Source: Hoylesella shahii DSM 15611 = JCM 12083
Lineage (GTDB): Bacteria > Bacteroidota > Bacteroidia > Bacteroidales > Bacteroidaceae
Direction: 5' to 3'
Length of the DNA stretch: 64,000 nucleotides
NCBI RefSeq assembly: GCF_000613445.1
Contig: NZ_BAIZ01000017.1
Span: forward strand, 1 to 64,000
Positions 38,282 to 48,190 of this stretch are shown piece after piece. The notes beneath the pieces were generated by a model that saw only the letters and a list, made by a program, of their open reading frames with translations, ran no database searches and was not told the origin of the DNA. The stretch's first letter is position 1, and the number at the start of each line of letters is the position of its first letter. A program made the position numbers and the translations under genes.

Positions 38282-40160
38282 TTAGCGAAACGTTACACCT
38301 TGTGCTTCGCTTACATGGCCTTTGTTGTCGATATGTACAGGGATGAAGGCCACGAACCACGACTCGTTGGGGAAAACGCGTGGACAATAAAGACTAATTT
38401 TGTTCCATCCAGCCTTCAATTTCACCTTTGCGGGTTGCCTCATCCAAAAGAATTGTTCGTTGGTAAAAGGGATTTCCGAGGGTGCTTGGTGCCATGTTTG
38501 GTAGTGATAGCGGTATTTGGCTGGTTCTTTCCATGGCTCTGAGGGAAACACTTCAGTGCCATTGGCAAACAATCTGCCTTGCGATTCCCATTCGCCTTGA
38601 TAGCCAATACCATCTGAAATGCGCGAAGAGCGTGGTGTGGTTTCAAATCCCACCCATGCTGTTATCACTGTGTCGCGGTCAACATGCACCTCTGTTTCCA
38701 TCCAAGCATCCATGGTTGGCAGCAGTTTTACATTGTGGCGCTTGGCCACTTCCATGATATTCACCACGCCGCCCCATGCATTAACCCATTTCATGGAGTC
38801 TTTTTGAGCGCCTCTACGGGTGGGAAGCGTCACGCGCCAAGGCTGACTAGCGTTGGCCACCCATCGCATATCGTAGTCGTAAAGCAGGTTGTTGCGCAGG
38901 TAAACCATCTTTTTTTCAAAGGAAACAAGCTTTTTATGCCATTCGCTATTAGGCTGTGGCACCACATTTTCTTCGCTCATGGCCACGCCCATGCCGCCAT
39001 GCCAGAATCGTTCGGCAAAGGGAAGCAGTGCTTGTGGCATGCCGTTGTGTGGAAAAAGCAACGACTTGTTGTCGGCTCGCACGTCGTTCCACAGACAAAG
39101 TATACCTCCCAGCGCCTTATCGTTGGCCTTAGCCACACCGCAAGGCGTGTGTAGCAGAAGCTTGTTGACGTTGGTAAAGGGATTACCTTTATTAAGATAA
39201 CCCATATACGAGTCTACATAGCGGTGCACATAGGCGTTGGTATTCACGGCTTCGGCTTGATTTTCGCGCCATATTTGTGCTATAGCCTTAGCCGACGCTG
39301 GCAACCCTGGGTCCCAAACCATCACTTCGCGGCCGTGTTTTTGCGCTATATCTTCGCAAAAAGCAATAAACTCGGCGGGTTTGTCGATGTGTATTTCGTC
39401 GCTCCCGATATGGATAATGGGGCAATCGGCCTTGGAAATCTCGTTGAAAAACTCTTCCAAGCATGCTTTAACACTTGCTTTCCCTTCTCGGTGGCCATGC
39501 CAAAGCCAAACGTTTTGTCGAAATACTGACTGTGTCCGGGCATATCTATCTCGGGAATAACGCTTACTCCCAAGCTTTTGGCATAAGCAATAACTTCGCG
39601 TATTTGATTGTAGGTGTAGAATTTTCCCTCATCTCGACCCTTGCGTTGATACTGTGGGTCGTTTAATTGCGGATAAACTTTGCATTCGATGCGCCACGCA
39701 GGGTTGTCGGTTAGGTGCCAATGAAACACGTTAACCTTAAAGAGCGACAGCAGGTTGATATACGCTTTCAGTTGTGTATGCGGTATAAAGTTTCGCCCAG
39801 TGTCTACCATAAACCGCGAATGGGGAATGCAGGATAATCTTTTACATGCACCAAGGGGGCTGTACCGTTAGTCGTTACCAGCTGTTTGAGCGTTTGTAAG
39901 CCCCAGATATATGCGCGTTGGTTTTTCGCTCTGATGATAGCTTTCCCCTTAACGATGTCTAGCGTATAGCCTTCGTCGGGCAAATCTAGCTTATCGTCTA
40001 TTTGCCGTTCGATGCTTTTCACTTTTGTGTTGCCACCTTTCAAGGTAATTTCCACGGGTGTAGGCACCACTTGTTGGGCTAAGACTTTGGGGATAAGAGT
40101 GCTCATGCAAAGCACAACCAGTGCGCATGCCAATGTTCTGCGTTGTTGGTGTATAGTCAT
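38282..40160 (-). CDS. beta-N-acetylhexosaminidase (GH20), two frameshifts
   Basis: Glycoside hydrolase family 20 enzymes remove terminal GlcNAc/GalNAc from glycans. From ATG at 40160 there is a signal peptide (TLACALVVLCMSTLIPKVLA), the GH20 N-terminal domain (DEGYTLDI, YIWGLQTLKQLV) and the barrel start FPIRG. There one base is missing in the A-run at 39811-39813, and restoring it gives RGFMVDTGRNFIP. The barrel goes on through FHWHLTDNPAWR and IPEIDMPGHS. A second base is missing near 39484-39488; restoring it gives EKGKASVKACLEEFF, then the catalytic HIGSDEIH. The corrected protein has about 626 residues. Signal peptide and fold imply host- or mucin-glycan use outside the cytoplasm. Confidence 0.92.
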
Positions 40161-40393
40161 TGTTTGGGTCTTAGGGGGTTGTTTGGTTGAGTGTGTGGGT
40201 TGTGGGTAGGTAGTTAGCAGGTGTTTAGTGTGGATAAGGCATACAATGATTGATGCCACATGTGTGTTGAACAATGTTAATAGTTGGCTTTTGTTGCTTG
40301 CGAGTAACAAATGCAGAGGCTATTTGCGGCAAAGTTATGCCTTAGGATGTGCGCCAAGGGTCACAATCCTCGCGCGTGCGTATTATATAAGGA

Positions 40394-40449
40394 GTGTTCT
40401 ATAAACTCACGTTCTGGCATAGTTGACCAAAAGTGAACTTATAGAACAC
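40394..40449. repeat. 56-bp inverted repeat
   Basis: GTGTTCTATAA (40394-40404) and TTATAGAACAC (40439-40449) pair perfectly, and the helix continues inward with TCAC/GTGA after a two-base mismatch. A 14-bp perfect palindrome, TACACGTACGTGTA, lies at 40481-40494. Both are in the gap between the FKBP and hexosaminidase genes, which otherwise holds nothing I recognise. They may be an operator, a terminator or a small palindromic element. Confidence 0.55.
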
Positions 40450-40666
40450 ACCAAATATAAAAAACACTGGTTGCAACATGTACACGTACGTGTAAAACGA
40501 ACGTGTTTCTTTCATTTCGATGTTCTCTATTTTGCGTCTGTTTGTCCTTGTTGGGATTCGCAATGGCATCGTTTACCATGCACAGTTGCGAGTTTAGTTC
40601 AATACAACAAGCTTGAATACGCAAAGAACCTTAAGTGAAATCTTCAAAACCAGTATAAAAATCGCC

Positions 40667-41290
40667 TTACTTATGTCCTTGTCGCAGGATAGATACCAGT
40701 TCGATTGTGTAAATCAGTGTAGAGTAGGCCGGTACAGACACCGTGGTGCTAAGTGCAGGAGCCACAGTTCCAGTTCCTTGAGCCGATCCAAAGCCCAGTT
40801 GGTAGGGCACATAAATGCGCCACTTAGCCCCAACAGGCATGTTTTGCAATGCCGTTTGTAGGCCAGGAACAGCCGTTACCATAGCCATTTTTGCAACGCT
40901 AGCAGTGGTTTTGTCTCCAGTTCCCACATATGTTTGTTGGAAAACTTTTCCTTGTGGATAGCCAGGCGAGGGTTTTAGTCGGCCTTGCAGTATCACGCGC
41001 ACCGTGTCGTTTTGCATGGCGTACTCGCTACCTGCACCCGTTTCAATCACCTGAATGGCCACGTTGTCGGTGCTTTTCTTCACTGCAGCGCTAGGAAGTG
41101 TGATGTTAGGTATCACCTTCCATTGGGCAGAGTTGGCCTTAGCCACATTATAGATGCTGTCGAAATAGGTCTCGTTAGTCGCTTGCCAGTTAGGAAATTC
41201 GTTTGCCGAGTTATCTGTTTCGCTGCATGCGGTGAAGGCCATGGCCACGAGTGCGGTCGCAGCCAGCAGTAAAAGGCTTTTTCTCTTCAT
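40667..41290 (-). CDS. FKBP-type peptidyl-prolyl cis-trans isomerase lipoprotein
   Basis: A 207-residue SPII lipoprotein: hydrophobic signal then the lipobox FTAC with Cys at about residue 21. The C-terminal half is an FKBP domain, with VRVILQGRLKPSPGYPQGKV, VPGLQTALQNMPVGAKWRIY and VPYQLGFGS, ending in a last strand TLIYTIELVSI. It should act as a prolyl isomerase or folding factor at the cell envelope. It starts 2 bases after the glyQS stop and is probably co-transcribed with it. Confidence 0.92.
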   Translation of the reverse strand: MKRKSLLLLAATALVAMAFTACSETDNSANEFPNWQATNETYFDSIYNVAKANSAQWKVIPNITLPSAAVKKSTDNVAIQVIETGAGSEYAMQNDTVRVILQGRLKPSPGYPQGKVFQQTYVGTGDKTTASVAKMAMVTAVPGLQTALQNMPVGAKWRIYVPYQLGFGSAQGTGTVAPALSTTVSVPAYSTLIYTIELVSILRQGHK

Positions 41291-41292
41291 TG

Positions 41293-42834
41293 TTATTGCA
41301 TTTTTTTGAGCAACGAGGTGATGCTCACCTTGTCTTCAATTAAATTCTCAAGTTGGTCTATGTTCACACGCTCTTGTTGCATAGTGTCGCGGTAGCGCAG
41401 CGTAACGCAGTTGTCTTTGAGTGTGTCGTGATCCACCGTTACGCAGAAAGGCGTACCAATAGCGTCTTGTCGGCGATAGCGTTTACCGATGGTATCTTTC
41501 TCGTCGTAGTGGGTGTTGAACTTAAATTTCAGCGCGTTTACAATTTCGCGAGCCTTTTCAGGCAGTCCGTCTTTCTTCACCAAGGGCAATACCGCCAGTT
41601 TAACAGGAGCCAGTGCAGCGGGCAATTTCAGCACAGTACGTGTTTCGCCGTTCTCCAATTTCTCTTCTTCGTAGGCGTGACACATCACCGATAGGAACAT
41701 GCGGTCTACGCCAATACTGGTCTCGATAACATACGGCGTGTAGCTTTCGTTGGTTTGTGGGTCGAAGTATTTAATGCTTTTGCCCGAGAATTTCTCGTGT
41801 TGCGAGAGGTCGAAATTGGTTCTTGAGTGAATACCTTCCACCTCTTTAAATCCGAAAGGCATGCGGAATTCGATATCAGAAGCAGCATTGGCATAGTGAG
41901 CCAGCTTCTCATGGTCGTGAAAACGATAGTTTTCTGCCCCGAAACCCAATGCTTGATGCCATTTCATACGTGTTTCTTTCCAGCTGTGGAACCAGTCTAG
42001 TTCCGTACCAGGCGTAACGAAGAACTGCATTTCCATTTGCTCAAACTCGCGCATACGAAAGATAAACTGGCGTGCAACGATTTCGTTTCTGAACGCCTTA
42101 CCTATCTGTGCGATACCAAAAGGCACCTTCATACGACCCGTCTTTTGCACATTGAGATAGTTCACAAAGATGCCTTGTGCTGTCTCGGGGCGTAGATAAA
42201 TCTTGCTTGCAGCATCCGATAGCGAGCCCATTTCGGTAGAGAACATCAGGTTGAATTGGCGCACATCGGTCCAATTCTTTGTTCCGCTGATGGGGTCTAC
42301 AATTTCTTCGTCGATAATAATTTGTTTCAGTTCTTCCAAGTTAGGCCCTTGCATGGCTTGCGCATAGCGTTCGTGTAGGGCATCGCGTTTAGCAAGCTGT
42401 TCTTGCACACGAGGATTTGTTTGGCGGAACATAGCCTCGTCGAAGCTATCACCGAATTTTTTGGCAGCCTTAGCCACCTCTTTATCTATTTTTTCCTCGT
42501 ATTTAGCAATTTGGTCTTCTATCAGCACATCGGCACGATAGCGTTTTTTCGAGTCGCGATTGTCGATAAGTGGGTCGTTAAAAGCGTCAACGTGCCCGCT
42601 AGCTTTCCAAATGGTGGGGTGCATAAAGATGGCCGAGTCGATGCCCACAATATTCTCGTGCAGCAGCACCATGCTCTTCCACCAATATTCTTTGATGTTG
42701 TTTTTTAGTTCAACGCCGTTTTGTCCGTAGTCGTACACGGCTCCCAGTCCATCATAAATATCGCTGCTAGGGAACACAAACCCATATTCTTTGCAGTGCG
42801 AAACTATTTTTTTGAAAACGTCTTCTTGTGCCAT
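41293..42834 (-). CDS. glyQS: glycine--tRNA ligase (single-chain, alpha2 type)
   Basis: Class II glycyl-tRNA synthetase of the dimeric eukaryote/Bacteroidota type charges tRNA-Gly. The 513-residue protein has the N-terminal SHCKEYGFVFPSSDIY, and GLGAVYDYGQNGVELKNNIK (motif 1 region). Motif 2 is carried by GKAFRNEIVARQFIFRMREF, and motif 3 by ETSIGVDRMFLSVM. A C-terminal anticodon-binding domain begins near LAPVKLAVLPLVKKD. Length and order are standard. The gene carries its own TAACTTTG promoter box 31 bases upstream. Confidence 0.97.
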   Translation of the reverse strand: MAQEDVFKKIVSHCKEYGFVFPSSDIYDGLGAVYDYGQNGVELKNNIKEYWWKSMVLLHENIVGIDSAIFMHPTIWKASGHVDAFNDPLIDNRDSKKRYRADVLIEDQIAKYEEKIDKEVAKAAKKFGDSFDEAMFRQTNPRVQEQLAKRDALHERYAQAMQGPNLEELKQIIIDEEIVDPISGTKNWTDVRQFNLMFSTEMGSLSDAASKIYLRPETAQGIFVNYLNVQKTGRMKVPFGIAQIGKAFRNEIVARQFIFRMREFEQMEMQFFVTPGTELDWFHSWKETRMKWHQALGFGAENYRFHDHEKLAHYANAASDIEFRMPFGFKEVEGIHSRTNFDLSQHEKFSGKSIKYFDPQTNESYTPYVIETSIGVDRMFLSVMCHAYEEEKLENGETRTVLKLPAALAPVKLAVLPLVKKDGLPEKAREIVNALKFKFNTHYDEKDTIGKRYRRQDAIGTPFCVTVDHDTLKDNCVTLRYRDTMQQERVNIDQLENLIEDKVSITSLLKKMQ

Positions 42835-42864
42835 TGTTTTTTTCTTATTTACTTATTTGTGGCA

Positions 42865-42872
42865 CAAAGTTA
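42865..42872 (-). promoter_or_regulatory. -7 box of the glyQS promoter
   Basis: The minus strand reads TAACTTTG, giving a leader of about 25 nt before glyQS. It would also drive the FKBP lipoprotein gene behind it. Confidence 0.6.
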
Positions 42873-43111
42873 CACATTATTTCTGATAGATGGCGAACTG
42901 GGGCGTTAAAATAAGCGTCTTGGATGGACTATTGTAAGGCGTTTAACGTTGTGTTACCCTATTTTTTACCTCATGTTCACCAAGCGAACATACAAAGTAG
43001 ACAAACCATAAAAGTGTCAATTGCCCGTTTGGGAGCAATCAACGCTTCTGTTTTTGTATTTTAATTTATTTATTTCGAGGGCAACGTGTCGCCATTCTCC
43101 TCCCCAGAGTT

Positions 43112-43708
43112 TTAGTGTATCACATAAGATATTTTTGCAACGATGGCATGACTGCCGTCTACGCTTCCTAAATATCTGAAAGTGTACGCTCCTCCAATCT
43201 TCCAATGTTTTGAAATAGCAAAGTCTAATCCTGCGCCTGCCGTTACTAGGTACGATGTTCTTTTTAAGTCATCCCTTTTAAATCCCACAGTCTCTGATAT
43301 GTAGTTAGACGTATAACCATCAACAGTTCCAATTCCAACAAGACCTTGTATATATGAATTGAAATGTTTTAGTGAAACAAAGTTGAAGCCAATGCCCGTA
43401 GAAATAGAATAATCTTGTCGATAGGCAGAAAGTATAGTTCTCCCTATGGCTGTTTCTTCGTAATAAGTTGTGCCGTCGTCTGTGCCACCATAGAGGTCTG
43501 CAGCCCAATACATCCTATTCGTTAAGAAATATTTGGCTTGAAATCCAAAGCCAAATCCTGGGTCAAATGAACCAAAATAAGGGTTGTCTATCTTCGTAAA
43601 AGATAATTTTCCACCATAAACAGCTAGTTCCGCCTGTCCCTTCTGTGCGAATAAAGGAGCGCACATGATGCAGGTAAGTAATATAAATAAAATTCTTTTC
43701 ATGCTCAT
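43112..43708 (-). CDS. outer membrane beta-barrel protein
   Basis: A 198-residue protein with a signal peptide (MKRILFILLTCIMCAPLFAQ) and an eight-strand-like pattern of alternating hydrophobic residues. Glycine and aromatic girdle residues recur, and it ends in an amphipathic strand (VAKISYVIH). This is the small OmpA/OmpW-like porin family of Bacteroidota; the ligand is unknown. ATG at 43702 is an equally good start. It is monocistronic. Confidence 0.8.
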   Translation of the reverse strand: MSMKRILFILLTCIMCAPLFAQKGQAELAVYGGKLSFTKIDNPYFGSFDPGFGFGFQAKYFLTNRMYWAADLYGGTDDGTTYYEETAIGRTILSAYRQDYSISTGIGFNFVSLKHFNSYIQGLVGIGTVDGYTSNYISETVGFKRDDLKRTSYLVTAGAGLDFAISKHWKIGGAYTFRYLGSVDGSHAIVAKISYVIH

Positions 43709-44468
43709 TTAGGTTTTAATGTGAAAATGATTTATTATTAAATTAGATGTTTCTTTCTTAATATTATATCCCTTTCGTAGGGTAGTGAAACAATTTACTC
43801 ATAATTCATTAAGCTTTGATTATAACACATGTAGATATATCTTACCATCTTTGTGCTTCATTCTGTAATGATATAAGCAATGTTTTCTATTGCAAATTTA
43901 AAGCTTTTGTTTTAGTATGCCTTCTTTTGTTGTGAATTTTTAATACAAAAAAAATAAAGATATAGCTGCTGGAAGGCTCGATAAATAATAATAAATGGTT
44001 CTTACTAATGTTATCCGTAATTTAAATGCTGCTTCAATATTATTTGTCTGTTATTAAGAATATCAAAATACTTTGCTGTTGTGGTATTTAAGTGTTGTAA
44101 TGGTGTATTATAAAAAGTAGTTTAGGCGAATGATACAAACATTTTAAATTTGTGTTCTCTCGCAAACGCTAAGGTCTAAGGTTAAGGGGGTGTATGAATG
44201 TTAAGGTGGTTTTATAAATTATATTTGCTGCGTTTTTAGCAAGATGTTTGGTCTTTTTATTTCAATATACTTAATGAATGGTACATCGAAAGTGAAAAGG
44301 GTGATGCTAGATAAATGAAAAAAGGCTGTGAGCAAAAGCATAATAATTGCGCCTTTATGGGACATTTTTCTTGAACATACCTTTCGTAAGAGAAAGTCAT
44401 AGCTAGGCAAAAGTGTCCAAAATAAATAATTGTTAATAGTAAAATATCGCTAATCCAAGTTTTATTTG
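43709..44468. other. AT-rich intergenic region
   Basis: About 760 bases between the divergent beta-barrel gene and parC. The sequence is AT-rich, with only short chance frames. I see no RNA gene or repeat in it. Confidence 0.5.
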
Positions 44469-44476
44469 TATTTTTG
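44469..44476 (+). promoter_or_regulatory. -7 box of the parC promoter
   Basis: TATTTTTG matches TAnnTTTG, giving a leader of about 63 nt to the parC start at 44546. Confidence 0.5.
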
Positions 44477-44545
44477 CATGATACAGAATAAACAGACTGG
44501 TGTACCTGTTTCATACGCAATGAGACAAAAAGAGAAACTCACACT

Positions 44546-47287
44546 ATGGACGACGAAATAAAAGACCCGAACGAACTTGAAGACGATGGCTTGAATAAAG
44601 CCGACGAAATGGAACAAGAAGAAAATGAGGAAGAGGGTGTTGAAACCCACTCCGACTATAAACCCGCCGACCGCTTCGACGCCTCGGCGGTGCATCACCT
44701 TAGTGGCATGTACCAAACTTGGTTTCTGGATTACGCCTCGTACGTTATCCTGGAACGTGCCGTACCCAATATCGCCGACGGATTAAAGCCTGTGCAGCGA
44801 CGCATCTTGCATTCGATGAAACGCATGGACGATGGTAGGTACAACAAAGTGGCTAATATCGTGGGACACACCATGCAATTTCACCCTCATGGCGATGCCT
44901 CTATTGGCGACGCTCTTGTGCAAATGGGACAGAAAGACTTGCTTATCGATACGCAAGGCAACTGGGGAAATATCCTCACTGGAGACCGCGCTGCCGCACC
45001 ACGTTATATCGAAGCGAGGCTTTCTAAATTCGCTCTCGACACGGTTTTCAATCCCAAAACCACTCAATGGCAAGCTAGCTACGACGGACGAAACAAAGAA
45101 CCCATCTCCCTACCCGTGAAGTTTCCCTTGCTCTTGGCGCAAGGGGCCGAGGGTATTGCCGTGGGATTAAGTTCTAAAATACTGCCCCACAACATGCGCG
45201 AACTGTGTGAGGCTGCCATTCTCTACCTTAAAGGCAAACCCTTTAAGCTTTATCCAGACTTCCCCACGGGTGGTTCTATCGACGCTAGCCGATACAACGA
45301 CGGACAAAGGGGCGGCTCTGTAAAGGTTAGGGCTAAGATTGAAAAACTCGACAACAAAACACTGGTGATACGCGAAATACCCTTTAGCAAAAACACCACC
45401 ACGCTTATCGAGTCTATTCTCAAAGCCATAGACAAAGGTAAAATTAAAGCAAAACGCGTTGACGATAACACAGCGGCCGAAGTTGAAATACAAGTGCACC
45501 TCGCACCGGGCATCTCGTCGGATAAAACCATCGATGCCCTATACGCTTTTAGCGATTGCGAAATTAATATCTCGCCCAACTGCTGCGTTATCGAAGACAA
45601 TAAACCTTGCTTCCTCACCGTTAGCGAGGTGCTGCGACATAATGTTGACAGCACAATGGGACTGCTAAGGCTGGAGCTACAGATAAGAAAAGACGAACTG
45701 CTTGAACAACTTTTCTTCTCTTCGCTCGAAAAAATCTTTATCGAAGAACGCATCTATAAAGATAAAAAGTTTGAAAATGCCGAAAATATGGATGCCGCTG
45801 TTGAACACATCGACAACCGATTGACGCCTTTCAAACCCAATTTTATTCGAGAATTGAGACGCGATGACATCATGCGACTGATGGAAATCAAAATGCAACG
45901 CATTCTTAAGTTTAGCAAAGATAAAGCCGACGAACTGCTCGCACGTATCAAAGAAGAAATTGATGGTATCGACCACGACCTGGCTCACATGACGGATGTT
46001 ACCATCAAATGGTTTAAATTCCTCATCGAAAAGTATGGTAAAGACCATCCACGACTCACTGAAATAAAGAGCTTTGAAACCATTGAGGCTACGAAAGTGG
46101 TGGAAGCCAACGAAAAACTCTATATCAACCGCCGCGAAGGATTTATCGGTACAGGCCTCAAAAAGGATGAATTTGTGTGCAACTGCTCTGACATCGATGA
46201 TATCTTGGTGTTCTATCGTGATGGCAAATACAAGCTGGTGCGCGTGGCCGACAAAATTTTTGTGGGCAAAAACGTGATGCATCTCCAAGTGTATAAACGC
46301 AACGACAGACGCACCACTTATAATATGGTGTACCGCGATGGCAAAGAGGGCAACTACTTTATTAAGCGATTTAATGTTACTAGCATGACGCGCGATCGCG
46401 AATACGACCTTACCCAAGGCACTGCTGGCTCGAAAGTGGTGTACTTCACCGATAACCCCAATGGCGAAGCCGAAACCATTCGCGTTATACTCGAACCCGA
46501 ATCGCCCATCAGTCGTAAGAAATGTGTGGTGGATTTCGATTTCTCTAAGGTGATAATTAAGGCTAGAACCTCGCGCGGTAACATCATTTGCAAACGACCT
46601 ATAAAGAAAATTGGTTTGCTCGAAGCCGGACATAGCACCCTGGGAGGACGAAAAGTGTGGTTCGACCCTGATGTAAATCGCATCAACTACGACGACCATG
46701 GCCAACTGCTTGGCGAGTTCAACGAGAACGATTCTATTCTCGTGGTGCTCGACAATTGCGAGTTCTACCTCTCTGACTTCGATGCCAATAACCATTATGA
46801 GGATAATTTGAAAATTATTGAGAAGTGGGACCAAAGCAAAGTGTGGAGCGCCGTGGTGCTCGATGCCGATAACGATAATTTTGCATACGTCAAACGCTTT
46901 GTGATGGAAGGCTCTAAACGCAAGCAGTCTTTCCTTGGCGATAACCCCAAGAATAAACTGCTCTTCCTCTCCGACCAACCTTACCCCCGTATCAAAGTGG
47001 TTTTCGGTGGCTCCGACAAAGAACGGGCACCCATGGAGATTGATGTTGAAGAGTTTGTTGCCATCAAAGGCTTTAAAGCTAAGGGCAAACGCATCACCAC
47101 TTGGCATGTAGACCACGTGGAAGAACTAGAACCTACGCGCCAGCCCGAACCTGAAACCGAACCTGATGACGACACCAATTCTGCCGATGGCAATGCTAGC
47201 GGTGCTGCTTCCACGGCTTCTTCTTCGCCTCGCGTTAAGTCCACGCCCAATCCTCAACAAACTAGTCTGTTTCAAGATGAACCCTAA
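44546..47287 (+). CDS. parC: DNA topoisomerase IV subunit A (GyrA/ParC family)
   Basis: The subunit breaks and rejoins DNA in a type IIA topoisomerase, decatenating or relaxing chromosomes with an ATPase partner. The 913-residue protein has an acidic N-terminal tail (residues 1-45). The WHD/quinolone-resistance region follows (NIADGLKPVQRRILHSM, HPHGDASIGDALV), with catalytic Tyr154 in AAPRYIEAR, a long coiled coil and a C-terminal beta-propeller. It ends in a low-complexity tail rich in E/P/T/S. The propeller lacks the GyrA-box QRRGGKG, which favours ParC over GyrA. parE is not in the window. Its stop overlaps the start of the next gene. Confidence 0.9.
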   Translation: MDDEIKDPNELEDDGLNKADEMEQEENEEEGVETHSDYKPADRFDASAVHHLSGMYQTWFLDYASYVILERAVPNIADGLKPVQRRILHSMKRMDDGRYNKVANIVGHTMQFHPHGDASIGDALVQMGQKDLLIDTQGNWGNILTGDRAAAPRYIEARLSKFALDTVFNPKTTQWQASYDGRNKEPISLPVKFPLLLAQGAEGIAVGLSSKILPHNMRELCEAAILYLKGKPFKLYPDFPTGGSIDASRYNDGQRGGSVKVRAKIEKLDNKTLVIREIPFSKNTTTLIESILKAIDKGKIKAKRVDDNTAAEVEIQVHLAPGISSDKTIDALYAFSDCEINISPNCCVIEDNKPCFLTVSEVLRHNVDSTMGLLRLELQIRKDELLEQLFFSSLEKIFIEERIYKDKKFENAENMDAAVEHIDNRLTPFKPNFIRELRRDDIMRLMEIKMQRILKFSKDKADELLARIKEEIDGIDHDLAHMTDVTIKWFKFLIEKYGKDHPRLTEIKSFETIEATKVVEANEKLYINRREGFIGTGLKKDEFVCNCSDIDDILVFYRDGKYKLVRVADKIFVGKNVMHLQVYKRNDRRTTYNMVYRDGKEGNYFIKRFNVTSMTRDREYDLTQGTAGSKVVYFTDNPNGEAETIRVILEPESPISRKKCVVDFDFSKVIIKARTSRGNIICKRPIKKIGLLEAGHSTLGGRKVWFDPDVNRINYDDHGQLLGEFNENDSILVVLDNCEFYLSDFDANNHYEDNLKIIEKWDQSKVWSAVVLDADNDNFAYVKRFVMEGSKRKQSFLGDNPKNKLLFLSDQPYPRIKVVFGGSDKERAPMEIDVEEFVAIKGFKAKGKRITTWHVDHVEELEPTRQPEPETEPDDDTNSADGNASGAASTASSSPRVKSTPNPQQTSLFQDEP

Positions 47288-48190
47288 TGTTTTCTCGTTG
47301 CCTTACATGGCAAACGCAACAACATCTATCAACGGCCATCTTCCCGCTCGCGTTCGCCAATCAACGTGGGCGGGGTGGGCCTTCTGCCTGCTTTTGTTGT
47401 GCATCAGCACCTTGGTGCAGGCCCAAACCCTACCAGATGCCTACGCGCTAGAGACTAACCGCAAGATAACAACCACTGCTCGCATGCTAGGCATCAGTCG
47501 TGCGCAGGTGCTCGACACTTATCTCTCGCCCGAACACTACACTGGCACCGACCTCCGTTTTATCTCTTCCAACCAGCGCGAACGCGAAGGTAAACCCCTC
47601 TCTCAGCTTTTCACCCATACAGGCAACGTGGCTACCTAAAGAATAGAGCACAGAGTGGCACCGAGATAGCAGGCATGTACAGCTTTGGTTATGGTGTGCA
47701 CTATGCATTTGGCTTGCTCCAACAGCGCCTACAACTGCAAGTGGGCGCAAGGGCCGAGGCCAACGTGGGCTTTATCTACAACACCCACAATTCTAATAAT
47801 CCTGCCCAAGCACGCCTGTTCTTGCATTTCGCTCCTTCGGCAGTGGCCAGTTACAAGGTGCGTGTGGCCAATGTGCCACTGCTTTTACGTTACGAGGTGA
47901 GCGTGCCGTTGGTGGGCGTGATGTTCTCACCCAATTATGGGCAGTCGTATTACGAGATTTTCTCTCAAGGCAACTACGACCACAACATCGTACCCACCAC
48001 CATTGCCTCTGCTCCCTCGTTTAGGCAGATGCTCACTGTTGATTTTCCCGTGCTCCATTCCACTGTGCGCCTGGGGTATTTGGGCGACATACAGCAGTCG
48101 GCTGTCAACAACCTTAAAACGCATGTCTACACGCATGGCGTGGTTATTGGCTTGGTTAAACGTTTCACTCTTATCAAGATTGCACCATGA
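47277..48190 (+). CDS. DUF3316-like outer membrane protein, frameshifted
   Basis: Likely a secreted or outer-membrane protein of about 304 residues. ATG at 47277 overlaps the end of parC by 11 bases; ATG at 47307 is an alternative. A hydrophobic signal (WAGWAFCLLLLCISTLVQAQ) is followed by YLSPEHYTGTDLRF. The frame breaks near 47631-47633, where one base is missing, so TGNVA is followed by a stop; the next frame supplies YLKNRAQSGTEIAGMYSFGY and runs to 48190. Beta-barrel-like strands fill the second half. The resemblance to DUF3316 proteins found behind parC in Prevotella is from memory. Its stop overlaps the next start (ATGA). Confidence 0.75.

Noticed and set aside
45677..47116. 479-residue open frame antisense to parC
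   Set aside because: It mirrors a conserved parC coding sequence and lacks any family pattern; it is a codon-bias shadow.
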